Origin: Achromobacter pestifer
GTDB lineage: Bacteria > Pseudomonadota > Gammaproteobacteria > Burkholderiales > Burkholderiaceae_B
DNA: 64,000 nucleotides
NCBI RefSeq assembly: GCF_902859625.1
Contig: NZ_CADIJX010000001.1
Coordinates: 620,001 to 684,000 of the forward strand
Direction of reading: 5' to 3'
Every line of letters starts with the position of its first letter. Positions within the stretch are counted from its first letter, which is position 1. The position numbers were made by a program, and so were the translations under genes. The notes below the pieces were generated by a model. It did not search any database. It was not told the DNA's origin and saw nothing but the letters and a program-made list of their open reading frames with translations. This document shows, one piece after another, positions 36,101-42,056 of the stretch.

Positions 36101-38394
36101 CCTACGTCGTCAATGATGCGCTGGCGGCGGTCCAGCTGCTGCGGGCCGGGCAGTCATTGGACGACACCTTCACCTATACCGTCCAGGACGCGGCGGGCCT
36201 GACCCATACGGCAGTGCTGACGATCACCATCGCCGGCAGCTACGACACGCCCACGGCGCAGGACGATACCGGCGCCGCCACCGCAGGGTCCTCCACGTCT
36301 GCCGCCATCGACGCAACCGGCTTCGTGTTGCAGAACGACCAGGACGTGGACGGCGGCGACACCAAGACCGTCAACGGCATACGGGCGGGCACTGAAACGC
36401 CGGCGGCCCCGTTTGTCGGGGTGGGCGGCACGGTTCGCGTGAATGGCATCTATGGCTGGCTGGAAATCAGTCCGGACGGCCGCTACACCTATCATGCCGA
36501 CCAGAACAATGAACAAGTTGCGGCCCTGGCGGCAGGCCAGACGCTGGTGGACTCGTTCACTTACCAGATGGTGGACGGCGGCGGGCTGACCGACCGGGCG
36601 CAACTGGATATCACCGTCATCGGCGTGAATGATGCGCCGGTGGCCTCGCCGATTGTCGGCATTGCCATTGAACAGGGCGATGTGCCCGGCAGGTCGGGCG
36701 GGCGTGACGCCAGCGGCGATCTCACACGCAATGATGTGGATGCGGAAGGCCGGCCGCTCACCATCGTCGACATCCGCACCGGGCTGGCGGGCGGCTCAGG
36801 GACCGCAGGCATCATCGGCGAGCCCTTGCAGGGCAAGTACGGCACCTTGCTGGTCATGGCCGATGGCACCTTCCTTTATAAATTGGACAACAGCCTGCCT
36901 GAAGTCCAGGCGCTGCGGACCCTGACCGACACGCTGATCGACACCTTCACCTACACCCTTGCCGACGACCAGGGCGCCCGTGACCAGGCCTCCATCGCCA
37001 TTCTGATCCTGGGCCAGAACGACGCGCCCGTGGCACTGCCTGACCATGCGATCGCCATCGAGGCAGGCGGTCAGGCCAACGGCACGCCCGGCCTGGATCC
37101 GGCAGGCAACGTATTCGACAACGATAGCGACGTGGACGCGGGCGACACCCAGACCGTCACCGCCATCCGGATCGGCGATCTCACCGGCACGGGAGCCGAT
37201 GGCGTGGTCGGGGGTGTCACCGTCGGCCTGTACGGCACCTTGACCCTGACCGCGGATGGCCGCTACCAGTACGTCATCGACAACAACAACGCACAGGTCC
37301 AGGCCTTGCGCACGGCAGGTGAAACGCTGACCGAGGTCTTCACCTATCGCCTGACGGACACGGCGGGCGCTTCGGTGCAAGCCACGCTGACCATCACGAT
37401 TCAGGGCAAAGACGACGCCCCTGTCGCCCGCGATGACGCCGGCGGCGTCAACGACATCCAGGGCCCCCCCGTCACCCAGGGCAATGTGCTGACCAATGAC
37501 AGCGACGTGGACGCCAACGAACAACTGACGGTGGTCGGCATCCGAACCGCTGGCGAAGACGGATCACCCGTCACCGCAGGGCAGGTGGGCCAGCGGCTGA
37601 CCGGGCGCTATGGCTTCCTGACCCTGAACGCCGATGGCAGCTACACCTACGAGATCGACCTCTCCAATCCGGCGGTCGAAGCGGCAAGAGGCCAGGGGCC
37701 GCTGCTGCGCGACGTGTTCGTCTACACGGTCGGCGACCGCAGCGGGCAGACAGACAATGCGCAATTGGTCATCACGCTGGACATGGACGCCATCTACGTC
37801 GCCAGCGCCAATCCCCATGCGCTGTTCGACGATGCCGACCCGCGCGGCCTGCTCTCCAACCTGACGCTGGACCCGCAGGTGTACGTGACGCCTGCGGTGC
37901 GCGATGCCTTGCAGCTGCACCAATGGCTGGATGCCCTGGTGCGCGGTGAACGCCCGGGCATGGCGCTGCCGCCGGAGATTTCTCTGGAATCGCTGGCGGA
38001 CAGGCTGGGGCAAGAGGATACGCTTGGGCTCACGGGCACGATCGAAGCGTTGCAGCGCTTGTCCCGCTACGAAGACGCGCGGATACAGGCACGCCACGGC
38101 GTGATCTCCCTGACCGCCGACGGCCTGCTGCGCGACGTATCCGTATTTGCCCGCAAGGAACTGGAAATTCATCGGCCGGCCAAAGCCCCCGCGAGTGACA
38201 AGGCGCCCGGGCAAAAAGAAGCGCCGCGCCAGGAACCGGCGGCCGCTGGTGGGGCAGGGCAAGGGCAGGCGGGCCAGGAATCGGCTGGGAACCCGCCGCG
38301 GACCACCGTCGCTTCCGGCTCATTCAGCGAACAGATCAATCGGCTTTCCCTGCGGCAGACGTACCCGGCCGCACCAACCACGCCGCAACGGTAA
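27157..38394 (+). CDS. Giant LEPR-XLL/DUF4347 VCBS-repeat surface protein (3745 aa)
   Basis: Probable cell-surface adhesin or biofilm matrix protein. Order of parts: a non-hydrophobic N-terminus with the LEPR-XLL motif LEPRLLFDAAG (residues 18-28); an acidic spacer; DUF4347 (about 57-222: TVLVIDARV, ILGHGTPGQMLL, ADILLYGCDTGQGEGG); a long region of DUF11-like and isopeptide-type fimbrial domains (about 225-1830); an SdrD_B-like domain (about 1830-1945); a cadherin-like domain (from NDAPTVLPPG, ~1953-2090); 11 VCBS-like repeats (2091-3544); and a unique ~200-residue C-terminus with a Pro/Gln/Gly-rich stretch. No Sec signal peptide, no GGXGXD RTX repeats and no sortase motif were seen. CGGAG precedes the ATG. 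The export genes follow 16 nt downstream. Confidence 0.93.
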   Translation: MQQEKRPTFSPVSRTLALEPRLLFDAAGAVAADQQHTAQADASHADAPQADAGAAKTVLVIDARVQGAQALADSATPGTKVVVVDAGKDGIAAVQAALDALGKVDSIQILGHGTPGQMLLGSSVLSAQSADTLRTAAWGSHLSANADILLYGCDTGQGEGGRALLANMAALTGADVAASTNDTGNTLQGGDWQLEAATGPIESRLAISAGALAAYQGLLANADPTLTLNGTSADILLGSDALIQATVTNPSTQDGYAPFIDVLLPTTGYDGDDGVTFVSASALGINLVSHVVTFGADGTALHPIARDSAGNPLVIRASDYGYRAGDQLVVLELPFAGFGKDQPAIVVDIKLHMSDLADVNKDHIVSLRSGFQYGNDALDNPQQDPSILEASFDTYALRSTPLTVTQSLDMVEGETVTGENFPHTLTVTTTPAPGQTLQNVVLNQTLPDTIRIQSITPDAGGVISRLVLADGTQLTSSFEIAAALAASPYVKAYTITYASLSAPAETLVKFFVPQSDAGGVAVLDPVSGDNRTITLGRPTVAGSWHPLDPRDVPSPLPLVPVVDTGDPADFVAKSITLHKSAAITTDQGIAGLSPGDTLGFQYDIALSDYFAFGKTVLGQGQLTVTDMLGNGMTFAGTPVMTFTQNGNVYTVALVYTLGAKGPGGTPITFDIAASVRNAGLPLEILAGDIASDGTRQAATRATVSYLATVDQAYQGNYPQAEINEGDSLGNSALLEGTVIENRVNLGGSESDGSQVTLTIPTGAVDIGVFQVNGNVVSPSYELKPGDVVTFRLRYDLQTGDYENLKLTAYLPLPLFDASGAWSAGIGDHNWSYGLGDSHPGTVQSVAAGAGGSLVFDFGDYATQADPTGQNRIEVLFTLRVSDQPFADQRSITVLGQSTQLTTIGQQQLVSNDTVLIQSVAEPVLSIKHGVVSSSGGTVEGTTGTWSAAGSGGAAFSGSVTDLAALEGTVTGMDAGDIVRLATGIENTGGGGAFDVATTVQLPPGLDFLGGSLAAANLRIARGDGTVLQLNVDYTISGNAITFLDAGGQASLLSGRAGTPADLAGSNLVVITYDTVASAAVAASQNLRTTAVLTRYASTDNGTDFTPTDLTDTADAVVAAPTVEKVFGGGSLDDGDSSATHTSGSNLVVGERMVYDIIVTLPEGQTQNLRLDDLIPAGMMLDTSFGTGGYLLITTAAGSGALSADFAGVVAVASVGSIDGSAVGDGTDVRMTFSASSSSANNSAADNRFVIRVALVAVNAQSNQSGTLLVNDARLTYSDPDGDTPNGTVPGDRNVATQGALPTVTIVEPTLSVSQTAVTTGSGAGVDRGDVLTYTITVSNGTASTDVDAFDVTLHDQLPIELGNAQIIGFTLYGGATITGSGDFVIQNGELRTADGSKLDIPKGAAVVLRVTGTLNALTGASGSVDNQVEVQWTSLNGAAAGERSGTDGVLAGGSLNDYQVRNTLSERVAAGATISHVGGLTDTAGGTPSTADPQDVAVGEIIHYRVAFVVPEGTDPAAAIRVLLPQGLTFMNDGSATLAFIADRVDGIAGLQSTLGGLILSGNAAITGGITDESQTLLQADLSGQNATGVINQANINTSDPRAVLLQLGSLVNANNDADFEVVYFEFNVRVDNAAGVAAGQQLGVKADFLSGTDVRTSTDTAVEHVVEPRIDNLDKSVTAFDPGAGGATGQATYTVTFGNTGNAAAYDVSLTDTLPSGGANLVVQGLTIDGVLYAPGAYPPGVAVSVVGDTVSVTFDRLAAGQTVSLSYSADLPNSVLLADTQASLTYTSLPDTFQSFAGTSVGAAGTVGGERTGAGAAPNTYLDSDAAGVSLISGGLWNDTDSATSSATPDGPGLQGQDVTLTWGGADNDLATTTDNRSWTVSTDANGYYHFGVLGAGVFRIDVAPGITLAQPVGQLAARVDSDGATPLAQVAVQFGDLGTSAAGNVGYVERNDAPTVLPPGAQALDEDTTLQITGLQVDDPDSGTGLIQVTLSVAHGALNLTLGGATVVAGALNSRTMTLQGSKDDLNAALATLAYTPLANYNGDDTLAIRVDDLGQRGDADGDGMPFEPSEDNLSALGTVDITVRAVNDAPQGVDDTATAIEAGGVANGLPGVDPRGNVLNNDTDVDIQTNQDVLNVTAISQGGASQGVTPGSSASLQGTYGTLFMDALGGYQYVLDNNNVAVQQLLASSAPLIETFGYALKDSAGVTSSATLTITIQGANDAPEAQGDTGSALEKGGTDNDTGGSAATGAVLLNDSDVDLGDTRSVTLVRPLLSTGAGPLVNVPAASTSDNGGVSTGRYGTLTLGADGTYRYVLDDANPQVQALNAGQTLTEVFQYAVTDAGGLNAVATITITINGANDNPVARDNVADGYTAKVDTATGTVTGTPRNPQGNVILDERDTTTTGVVDSDVDNDMSQAIISLIRLDGGADQVVTSAGERTVAGLYGTLFISQSGEYRYEIDSLNPALIALGPNGTATENFVYTLQDANGGQSAANLSIVIHGVQDNPVAGDITGIAIEQGGTGNNQPGRDPSGDVTINDVDPDGDALTVTDVRTGRETASGNGGQIGTQLAGLYGLLTLNSDGTYTYALNNDDITVQALRTAGNTLVDYFTYTVSDGARTDTAELRIRILGQNDAPVAANAEGAALEAGGIGNASGGQAASGNVLQDATDVDSVAFGETLAVTGARLGPKGAGPVVDAGGGVITVAGAYGVLTLRPDGSYGYAVNNDNPLVQALAPGETLVETFSFLITDAGGLSDVGELTITIGGANDAPTSDAETAIAVEKGGTANGSGGTDPSGNLLDAGDTDPDNGDTLHISGFRTGKPADGGTLTAAGTELLGLYGTLRVNADGSYTYTVNNDLTAVQQLRLSTETLLDTFTFRVSDTGGLFSDSQFTVTIRGADDAPVAQPDRGSAVEGGGVNNQTGGQPASGNVLTNDTDVDAGDTRQVSAVINSNAAAGTVGGDTAGLYGTLRLGADGSYTYVVNDALAAVQLLRAGQSLDDTFTYTVQDAAGLTHTAVLTITIAGSYDTPTAQDDTGAATAGSSTSAAIDATGFVLQNDQDVDGGDTKTVNGIRAGTETPAAPFVGVGGTVRVNGIYGWLEISPDGRYTYHADQNNEQVAALAAGQTLVDSFTYQMVDGGGLTDRAQLDITVIGVNDAPVASPIVGIAIEQGDVPGRSGGRDASGDLTRNDVDAEGRPLTIVDIRTGLAGGSGTAGIIGEPLQGKYGTLLVMADGTFLYKLDNSLPEVQALRTLTDTLIDTFTYTLADDQGARDQASIAILILGQNDAPVALPDHAIAIEAGGQANGTPGLDPAGNVFDNDSDVDAGDTQTVTAIRIGDLTGTGADGVVGGVTVGLYGTLTLTADGRYQYVIDNNNAQVQALRTAGETLTEVFTYRLTDTAGASVQATLTITIQGKDDAPVARDDAGGVNDIQGPPVTQGNVLTNDSDVDANEQLTVVGIRTAGEDGSPVTAGQVGQRLTGRYGFLTLNADGSYTYEIDLSNPAVEAARGQGPLLRDVFVYTVGDRSGQTDNAQLVITLDMDAIYVASANPHALFDDADPRGLLSNLTLDPQVYVTPAVRDALQLHQWLDALVRGERPGMALPPEISLESLADRLGQEDTLGLTGTIEALQRLSRYEDARIQARHGVISLTADGLLRDVSVFARKELEIHRPAKAPASDKAPGQKEAPRQEPAAAGGAGQGQAGQESAGNPPRTTVASGSFSEQINRLSLRQTYPAAPTTPQR
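33427..37788 (+). repeat. Eleven tandem VCBS-like repeats
   Basis: Eleven units of about 130 residues (first at 33427, second 33826, third 34240, fourth 34675), each built as NDAPVA, an ExGG segment, GNVLxNDxDVD, YGTLxLxADGSYTY, VQALRxGxTL, FTYxxxD and LTITIxG. Units are diverged rather than identical, so they are old and probably stable. Unit 3 carries an insertion and unit 8 lacks the ExGG segment. Asp-rich loops suggest calcium binding. Confidence 0.9.
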
Positions 38395-38410
38395 AGATGG
38401 AGCACGCGGG

Positions 38411-39934
38411 ATGAAACTGAAGCGAAACCGGGCCCACGCGGGCGCAATTGCCACGATCGCGATCGTTGGGCTGACCGCCTGCTCAGCGCCCCAGACACCC
38501 CAAGCCTACAGCCGGGACGAAGTACGCCAGCGCGTCGAAGACGACCGCCGGATGATGTACGCCGATCAAGAGCCCGTCACCCGGCCGCTGACCTTCTACG
38601 ACGCCGCCGCCCGTGCCCTGAAATACAACTTGGACTATCGCCTGAAGTTGATGGAAACCGCGTTGTCGCGGAATCTGGTCGACGTGACCCGCCACGAAAT
38701 GCTGCCCAGGTTGATCGCGTCGGCAGGCTATACGGCGCGGTCCAATGATTCTGGCGGCACCTCGGTGGGGATCGACGATGGGGAAGTCAGCTTGCGCCCG
38801 TCCACCTCTGAGCAGCGCTACCACCGCCTGGCCGACCTGGAGATGACCTGGAGCACGCTGGATTTCTTCGTCGCCTACGAACGCACCCAGCAAAAGGCCG
38901 ATCAGGTGCTGATGGCGGAGGAACGCCGCCGCAAGGTGGTGCAGAACGTGTTGCAGGACGTGCGCAATGCCTATTGGCGCGCATTGGGCGCGCAACGCCT
39001 GATCGCGGCGGTCGATACGCTGATGGTGCAGGTCCGTAGCGGCATCAAGTCGGCACAAGAGGCCGAATCGCGCGGCTTGCTGCCGCGTCAGCAGGCGCTG
39101 GCTTACCAGCGCGCCTTGCTGGACGCCGTGGGTCTGCTGTCCACCCGCCGCCAGGACTTGGAATTGGCGCGCGCGGAACTGGCCGCGCTGATGTCGCTGC
39201 CGCCTGGAACGGAATTTCAGGTGGCCGACAACGCCGAGGAGAAAATCCCCGAACCGTCGTTCAACATTCTGGCGCTGGAGCGGCTGGCGCTTGAGAACCG
39301 CCCCGAAATCATGGAGGAGTGGTATCGCAAGCGCGTCACGGACAACGACATCAAGATCGCCAAGGCCGAGCTCTGGCCCAGCATCAGCCTGACGCTGGGC
39401 GGCCATTACGATTCCAACGACTATCTGTACAACAACAGCTGGTCATCGGTGGGGCTGCGGATTTCGTGGAACCTGCTGAACATTCTTAAGGCGCCTGCCT
39501 TGCAGGCCGCAGGCGACAACCAGAGCAAGGTGGCGGACCTGCGCCGCATGGCGCTGTCGATGGCCGTGCTGACGCAGGTGCGCGTCGCGGCGCAGCGCTA
39601 CTACCTGGCGCGCGAACAGCTGGACTTCGCTGATCAGAGCATGCAGGTGGACGGACGGCTACGCGACTATGCCAAGGCCAGCGCCAGCATATCCGCCGAC
39701 TCCAAGCTGGAATATGTGCGCGCGGATGCCCGTTGGCTGCTGTCGCAATACCAGCGCTACGCTGCCTATTCCGATGCGCAGGCTGCCTGGGGCCGTCTGT
39801 ACAACTCAGTGGGACTGGATGTGATGCCAGAAACCATCGCCAGCCACGACCTGACCACCTTGGCCAGCCAGATCGAACACACCATGCACGATTGGGAGCG
39901 TTCCGCCCTGCAATCGATGAGCGCCGCCAAATGA
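38411..39934 (+). CDS. TolC-family outer membrane channel, predicted lipoprotein
   Basis: A 507-residue TolC/outer-membrane-efflux protein. Signal peptide ends in a lipobox, GLTACSAP, so the mature N-terminal Cys is probably lipidated. Long amphipathic helices are typical of the trans-periplasmic barrel (RRKVVQNVLQDVRNAYWRAL; LELARAELAALMSLPPG), and the second half repeats the pattern (GLRISWNLLNILKAPAL). The start at 38411 is 16 nt after the giant gene with GGAG upstream. It overlaps the next gene by ATGA. It probably forms the outer-membrane exit for the giant protein with the adaptors that follow. Confidence 0.85.
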   Translation: MKLKRNRAHAGAIATIAIVGLTACSAPQTPQAYSRDEVRQRVEDDRRMMYADQEPVTRPLTFYDAAARALKYNLDYRLKLMETALSRNLVDVTRHEMLPRLIASAGYTARSNDSGGTSVGIDDGEVSLRPSTSEQRYHRLADLEMTWSTLDFFVAYERTQQKADQVLMAEERRRKVVQNVLQDVRNAYWRALGAQRLIAAVDTLMVQVRSGIKSAQEAESRGLLPRQQALAYQRALLDAVGLLSTRRQDLELARAELAALMSLPPGTEFQVADNAEEKIPEPSFNILALERLALENRPEIMEEWYRKRVTDNDIKIAKAELWPSISLTLGGHYDSNDYLYNNSWSSVGLRISWNLLNILKAPALQAAGDNQSKVADLRRMALSMAVLTQVRVAAQRYYLAREQLDFADQSMQVDGRLRDYAKASASISADSKLEYVRADARWLLSQYQRYAAYSDAQAAWGRLYNSVGLDVMPETIASHDLTTLASQIEHTMHDWERSALQSMSAAK

Positions 39935-40695
39935 CGGCAACATCGCGAGTTGTCTGCGGCGGCTTGACCGCCATGTTGCTGGCATCGGCCGCAGTGGCGC
40001 AAACGGTTGCGCCGCGGCCCGGGCCAAACGATCCGAATGCCATCCGCGTGTTGTTGAGCGCCAACCCGGAAAGCACGATTTCCGCACCGATGACCGGACG
40101 CCTGGAAAGCCTGGACGCGGCGCTTGGCCAAACGGTAGCCAAGGACGCCGCGCTGGTCCGGCTGGAGTGCGCCGAACCCAAGGCGCGATTGCGCATGGCA
40201 AACGCGGAACTGGCTGGCGCCCGGGAATCCCTCAAGGCCAAGGTCGGCTTGCGCAAGCTGGACGCGGCGGGCGACACCGAAGTCAACCTGGCGCGCGCCG
40301 CCACCGATAGAGCGGCCGCGGCCACGGCGCTGGCCCAGGCCCAGGTGGACTATTGCGTCGTGTCCGCGCCATATTCGGGGCGTATCGCCAAGGTGTATGT
40401 GCGGCCACATGAAAGCGTGGCGGCGGGCGCACCGCTGGTTGATCTGGTGGGTGACGGCCCCCTGAAAGTGCGCTTGAACATGCCGTCGCGGTATCTGCGA
40501 GACCTTAAGATCGGCACAGAATTCCAGATCGACGTCAGTGAGACCGGCAAGACCTATGGCGCCGCCATCTCGGCGATCAATGCCCGGGTGGATGCGGTGG
40601 CGCAGTCAATCGAACTTGAAGCCGAGGTGCGCGACCCCGCCGGAGAGCTGCTGCCGGGGATGAGCGGAATCGCCGATTTCCCGTTGTCTCATTGA
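39931..40695 (+). CDS. Short HlyD/RND-type periplasmic adaptor
   Basis: A 254-residue membrane-fusion protein. Signal peptide 1-23 (ASAAVAQ), then a barrel-sandwich half (SAPMTGRLESLDAALGQTVAKD), a short helical hairpin (~75-125), the second half (VSAPYSGRIAKVYVRPHESV), and a beta-barrel domain. The hairpin is short, so it is a small adaptor and lacks a membrane anchor. ATG overlaps the TolC-like stop (ATGA), and the next gene starts 4 nt after its stop. Likely links the outer-membrane channel to the inner-membrane parts. Confidence 0.82.
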   Translation: MTATSRVVCGGLTAMLLASAAVAQTVAPRPGPNDPNAIRVLLSANPESTISAPMTGRLESLDAALGQTVAKDAALVRLECAEPKARLRMANAELAGARESLKAKVGLRKLDAAGDTEVNLARAATDRAAAATALAQAQVDYCVVSAPYSGRIAKVYVRPHESVAAGAPLVDLVGDGPLKVRLNMPSRYLRDLKIGTEFQIDVSETGKTYGAAISAINARVDAVAQSIELEAEVRDPAGELLPGMSGIADFPLSH

Positions 40696-40699
40696 TACG

Positions 40700-42037
40700 A
40701 TGCAAAATGATCTCTTGTTGTTGCTGCAACTGGCTGAAGTGGAGGGGCTGGCGCGGCAGGCCGACAGCGTTCAGCAGCTGAGCTTCCATATCGCCAATGA
40801 CGCACATCCCTTGCTGGGATACCGGCAGGCTCTGGTCTATGCGGACGACGGGCACGACTGGACGCTGCTGAACATCTCGGCGCTGGTGTCGGTGGATGAG
40901 CAGTCACCCTACATCGTCTGGTTGGCCGAAGCGCGTGGATGGCTGCGCGATCGAACGGCCAACGGACAGGCTCAGTGGATCGAAGCGCCCGCCGAAGGCG
41001 AGGCCAGCCCCTTGATCCGGGACGGCTGGCGCGAGTGGTGGCCCCTGGGCGTCTGGGCGCTGCCCCTGAAGACGCGCGGCGGGGCACTGCTGGGCTGGGC
41101 CTTGTACCTGCTGGAACATCCTCCAACGCCAGCGCAAGCCACGGTGATGGGCCGCTTGTGCCAAACCTGGGCCTACAGCTGGGAACTTCTGGAACGCCGC
41201 CGCAAGCCCATGCGCCGTCCGTGGAAGCGGCGGCTGCGCTATCTGGTGGTGCTGGCGCTGCTGGCACTCTGCCTGCTGCCCATACGGCAAAGCGCCTTGG
41301 CGCCGGCCGAAGTCACGTCGTTGGATCTGCAAGTCATCAGCGCGCCGCTGGATGGCGTGGTGAAGACAGTGCATGTCAGTCCGAATCAGCCGGTGAAGTC
41401 AGGGCAGGCCTTGTTCTCGCTCGATGACACCACGCTGCGCAACCGCCTGGACGTGGCCACTCAAGCCGTGGCGGTGGCCGATGCCGAATTGATGGCAGCG
41501 CGTCAAACGGCATTTCGCAGCGATGAAAGCCGGGCAAGGTTGACCACGCTGCTGAGCCGGGCGGAAGAGCGCCGCGCCGAACTGGAATCCATCCGGTCTC
41601 AACTGCAACGACTGGACGTCATGGCCCCGCGCGATGGCATTGCCGTCTTCGCCGACGTGAACGATTGGCTGGGCAAGCCGGTGGTGACCGGTGAACGCAT
41701 CATGCAACTGGCTGACCCGAACCAACCCGCGATGCTGATCCAGTTACCCGTGGCGGACGCCTTGTCGTTGGAAGTGGGTGCGCCGGTGACGTTGTTTCTG
41801 ACCGTCAAGCCGCTGGATCCGCTGGCAGGGAAGATCATTGAAACCAGCTACCAATCCGCCTTGACGCCTGAAGGGGTACCCAGCTACCGGCTACGCGCCA
41901 CCATCGACGCCAGCGATGCGCCCGACGCCCGCATCGGCCTGAAAGGAACCGCCCGGATCCAAGGCGGGCATTCGTTCCTGGGCTACGAGGCGATCCGCCG
42001 TCCACTCGCCGCGCTGCGCGCCTTTACCGGCCTATAA
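40700..42037 (+). CDS. Membrane adaptor with GAF-like N-terminus and HlyD domain
   Basis: A 445-residue protein in three parts. Residues 1-165 are predicted cytoplasmic, with a GAF-like pattern (VQQLSFHIANDAHPLLGYRQALVY; PLKTRGGALLGWALYLLE). One TM helix lies at ~179-196 (YLVVLALLALCLLPI). A periplasmic HlyD-like part follows: barrel-sandwich halves (ISAPLDGVVKTVHVSPNQPVKSG; VMAPRDGIAVFADVNDWLGKPV) around a ~90-residue coiled coil, then a beta-barrel end. The cytoplasmic domain is unusual for an adaptor and may sense a ligand or contact the M50 partner (inference). Genes on both sides are within 20 nt, so all are one operon. Confidence 0.8.
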   Translation: MQNDLLLLLQLAEVEGLARQADSVQQLSFHIANDAHPLLGYRQALVYADDGHDWTLLNISALVSVDEQSPYIVWLAEARGWLRDRTANGQAQWIEAPAEGEASPLIRDGWREWWPLGVWALPLKTRGGALLGWALYLLEHPPTPAQATVMGRLCQTWAYSWELLERRRKPMRRPWKRRLRYLVVLALLALCLLPIRQSALAPAEVTSLDLQVISAPLDGVVKTVHVSPNQPVKSGQALFSLDDTTLRNRLDVATQAVAVADAELMAARQTAFRSDESRARLTTLLSRAEERRAELESIRSQLQRLDVMAPRDGIAVFADVNDWLGKPVVTGERIMQLADPNQPAMLIQLPVADALSLEVGAPVTLFLTVKPLDPLAGKIIETSYQSALTPEGVPSYRLRATIDASDAPDARIGLKGTARIQGGHSFLGYEAIRRPLAALRAFTGL

Positions 42038-42056
42038 GGGCAGGGCGGCTGACCTC

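Noticed and set aside
37789..38394. RTX-type calcium repeats in the giant protein
   Set aside because: No GGXGXDXUX nonapeptides found; the Asp-rich loops belong to VCBS-like units.
38147..38410. Upstream extension of the TolC-like gene
   Set aside because: The frame is open but lies within the giant gene; the ATG at 38411 gives a proper lipoprotein signal.
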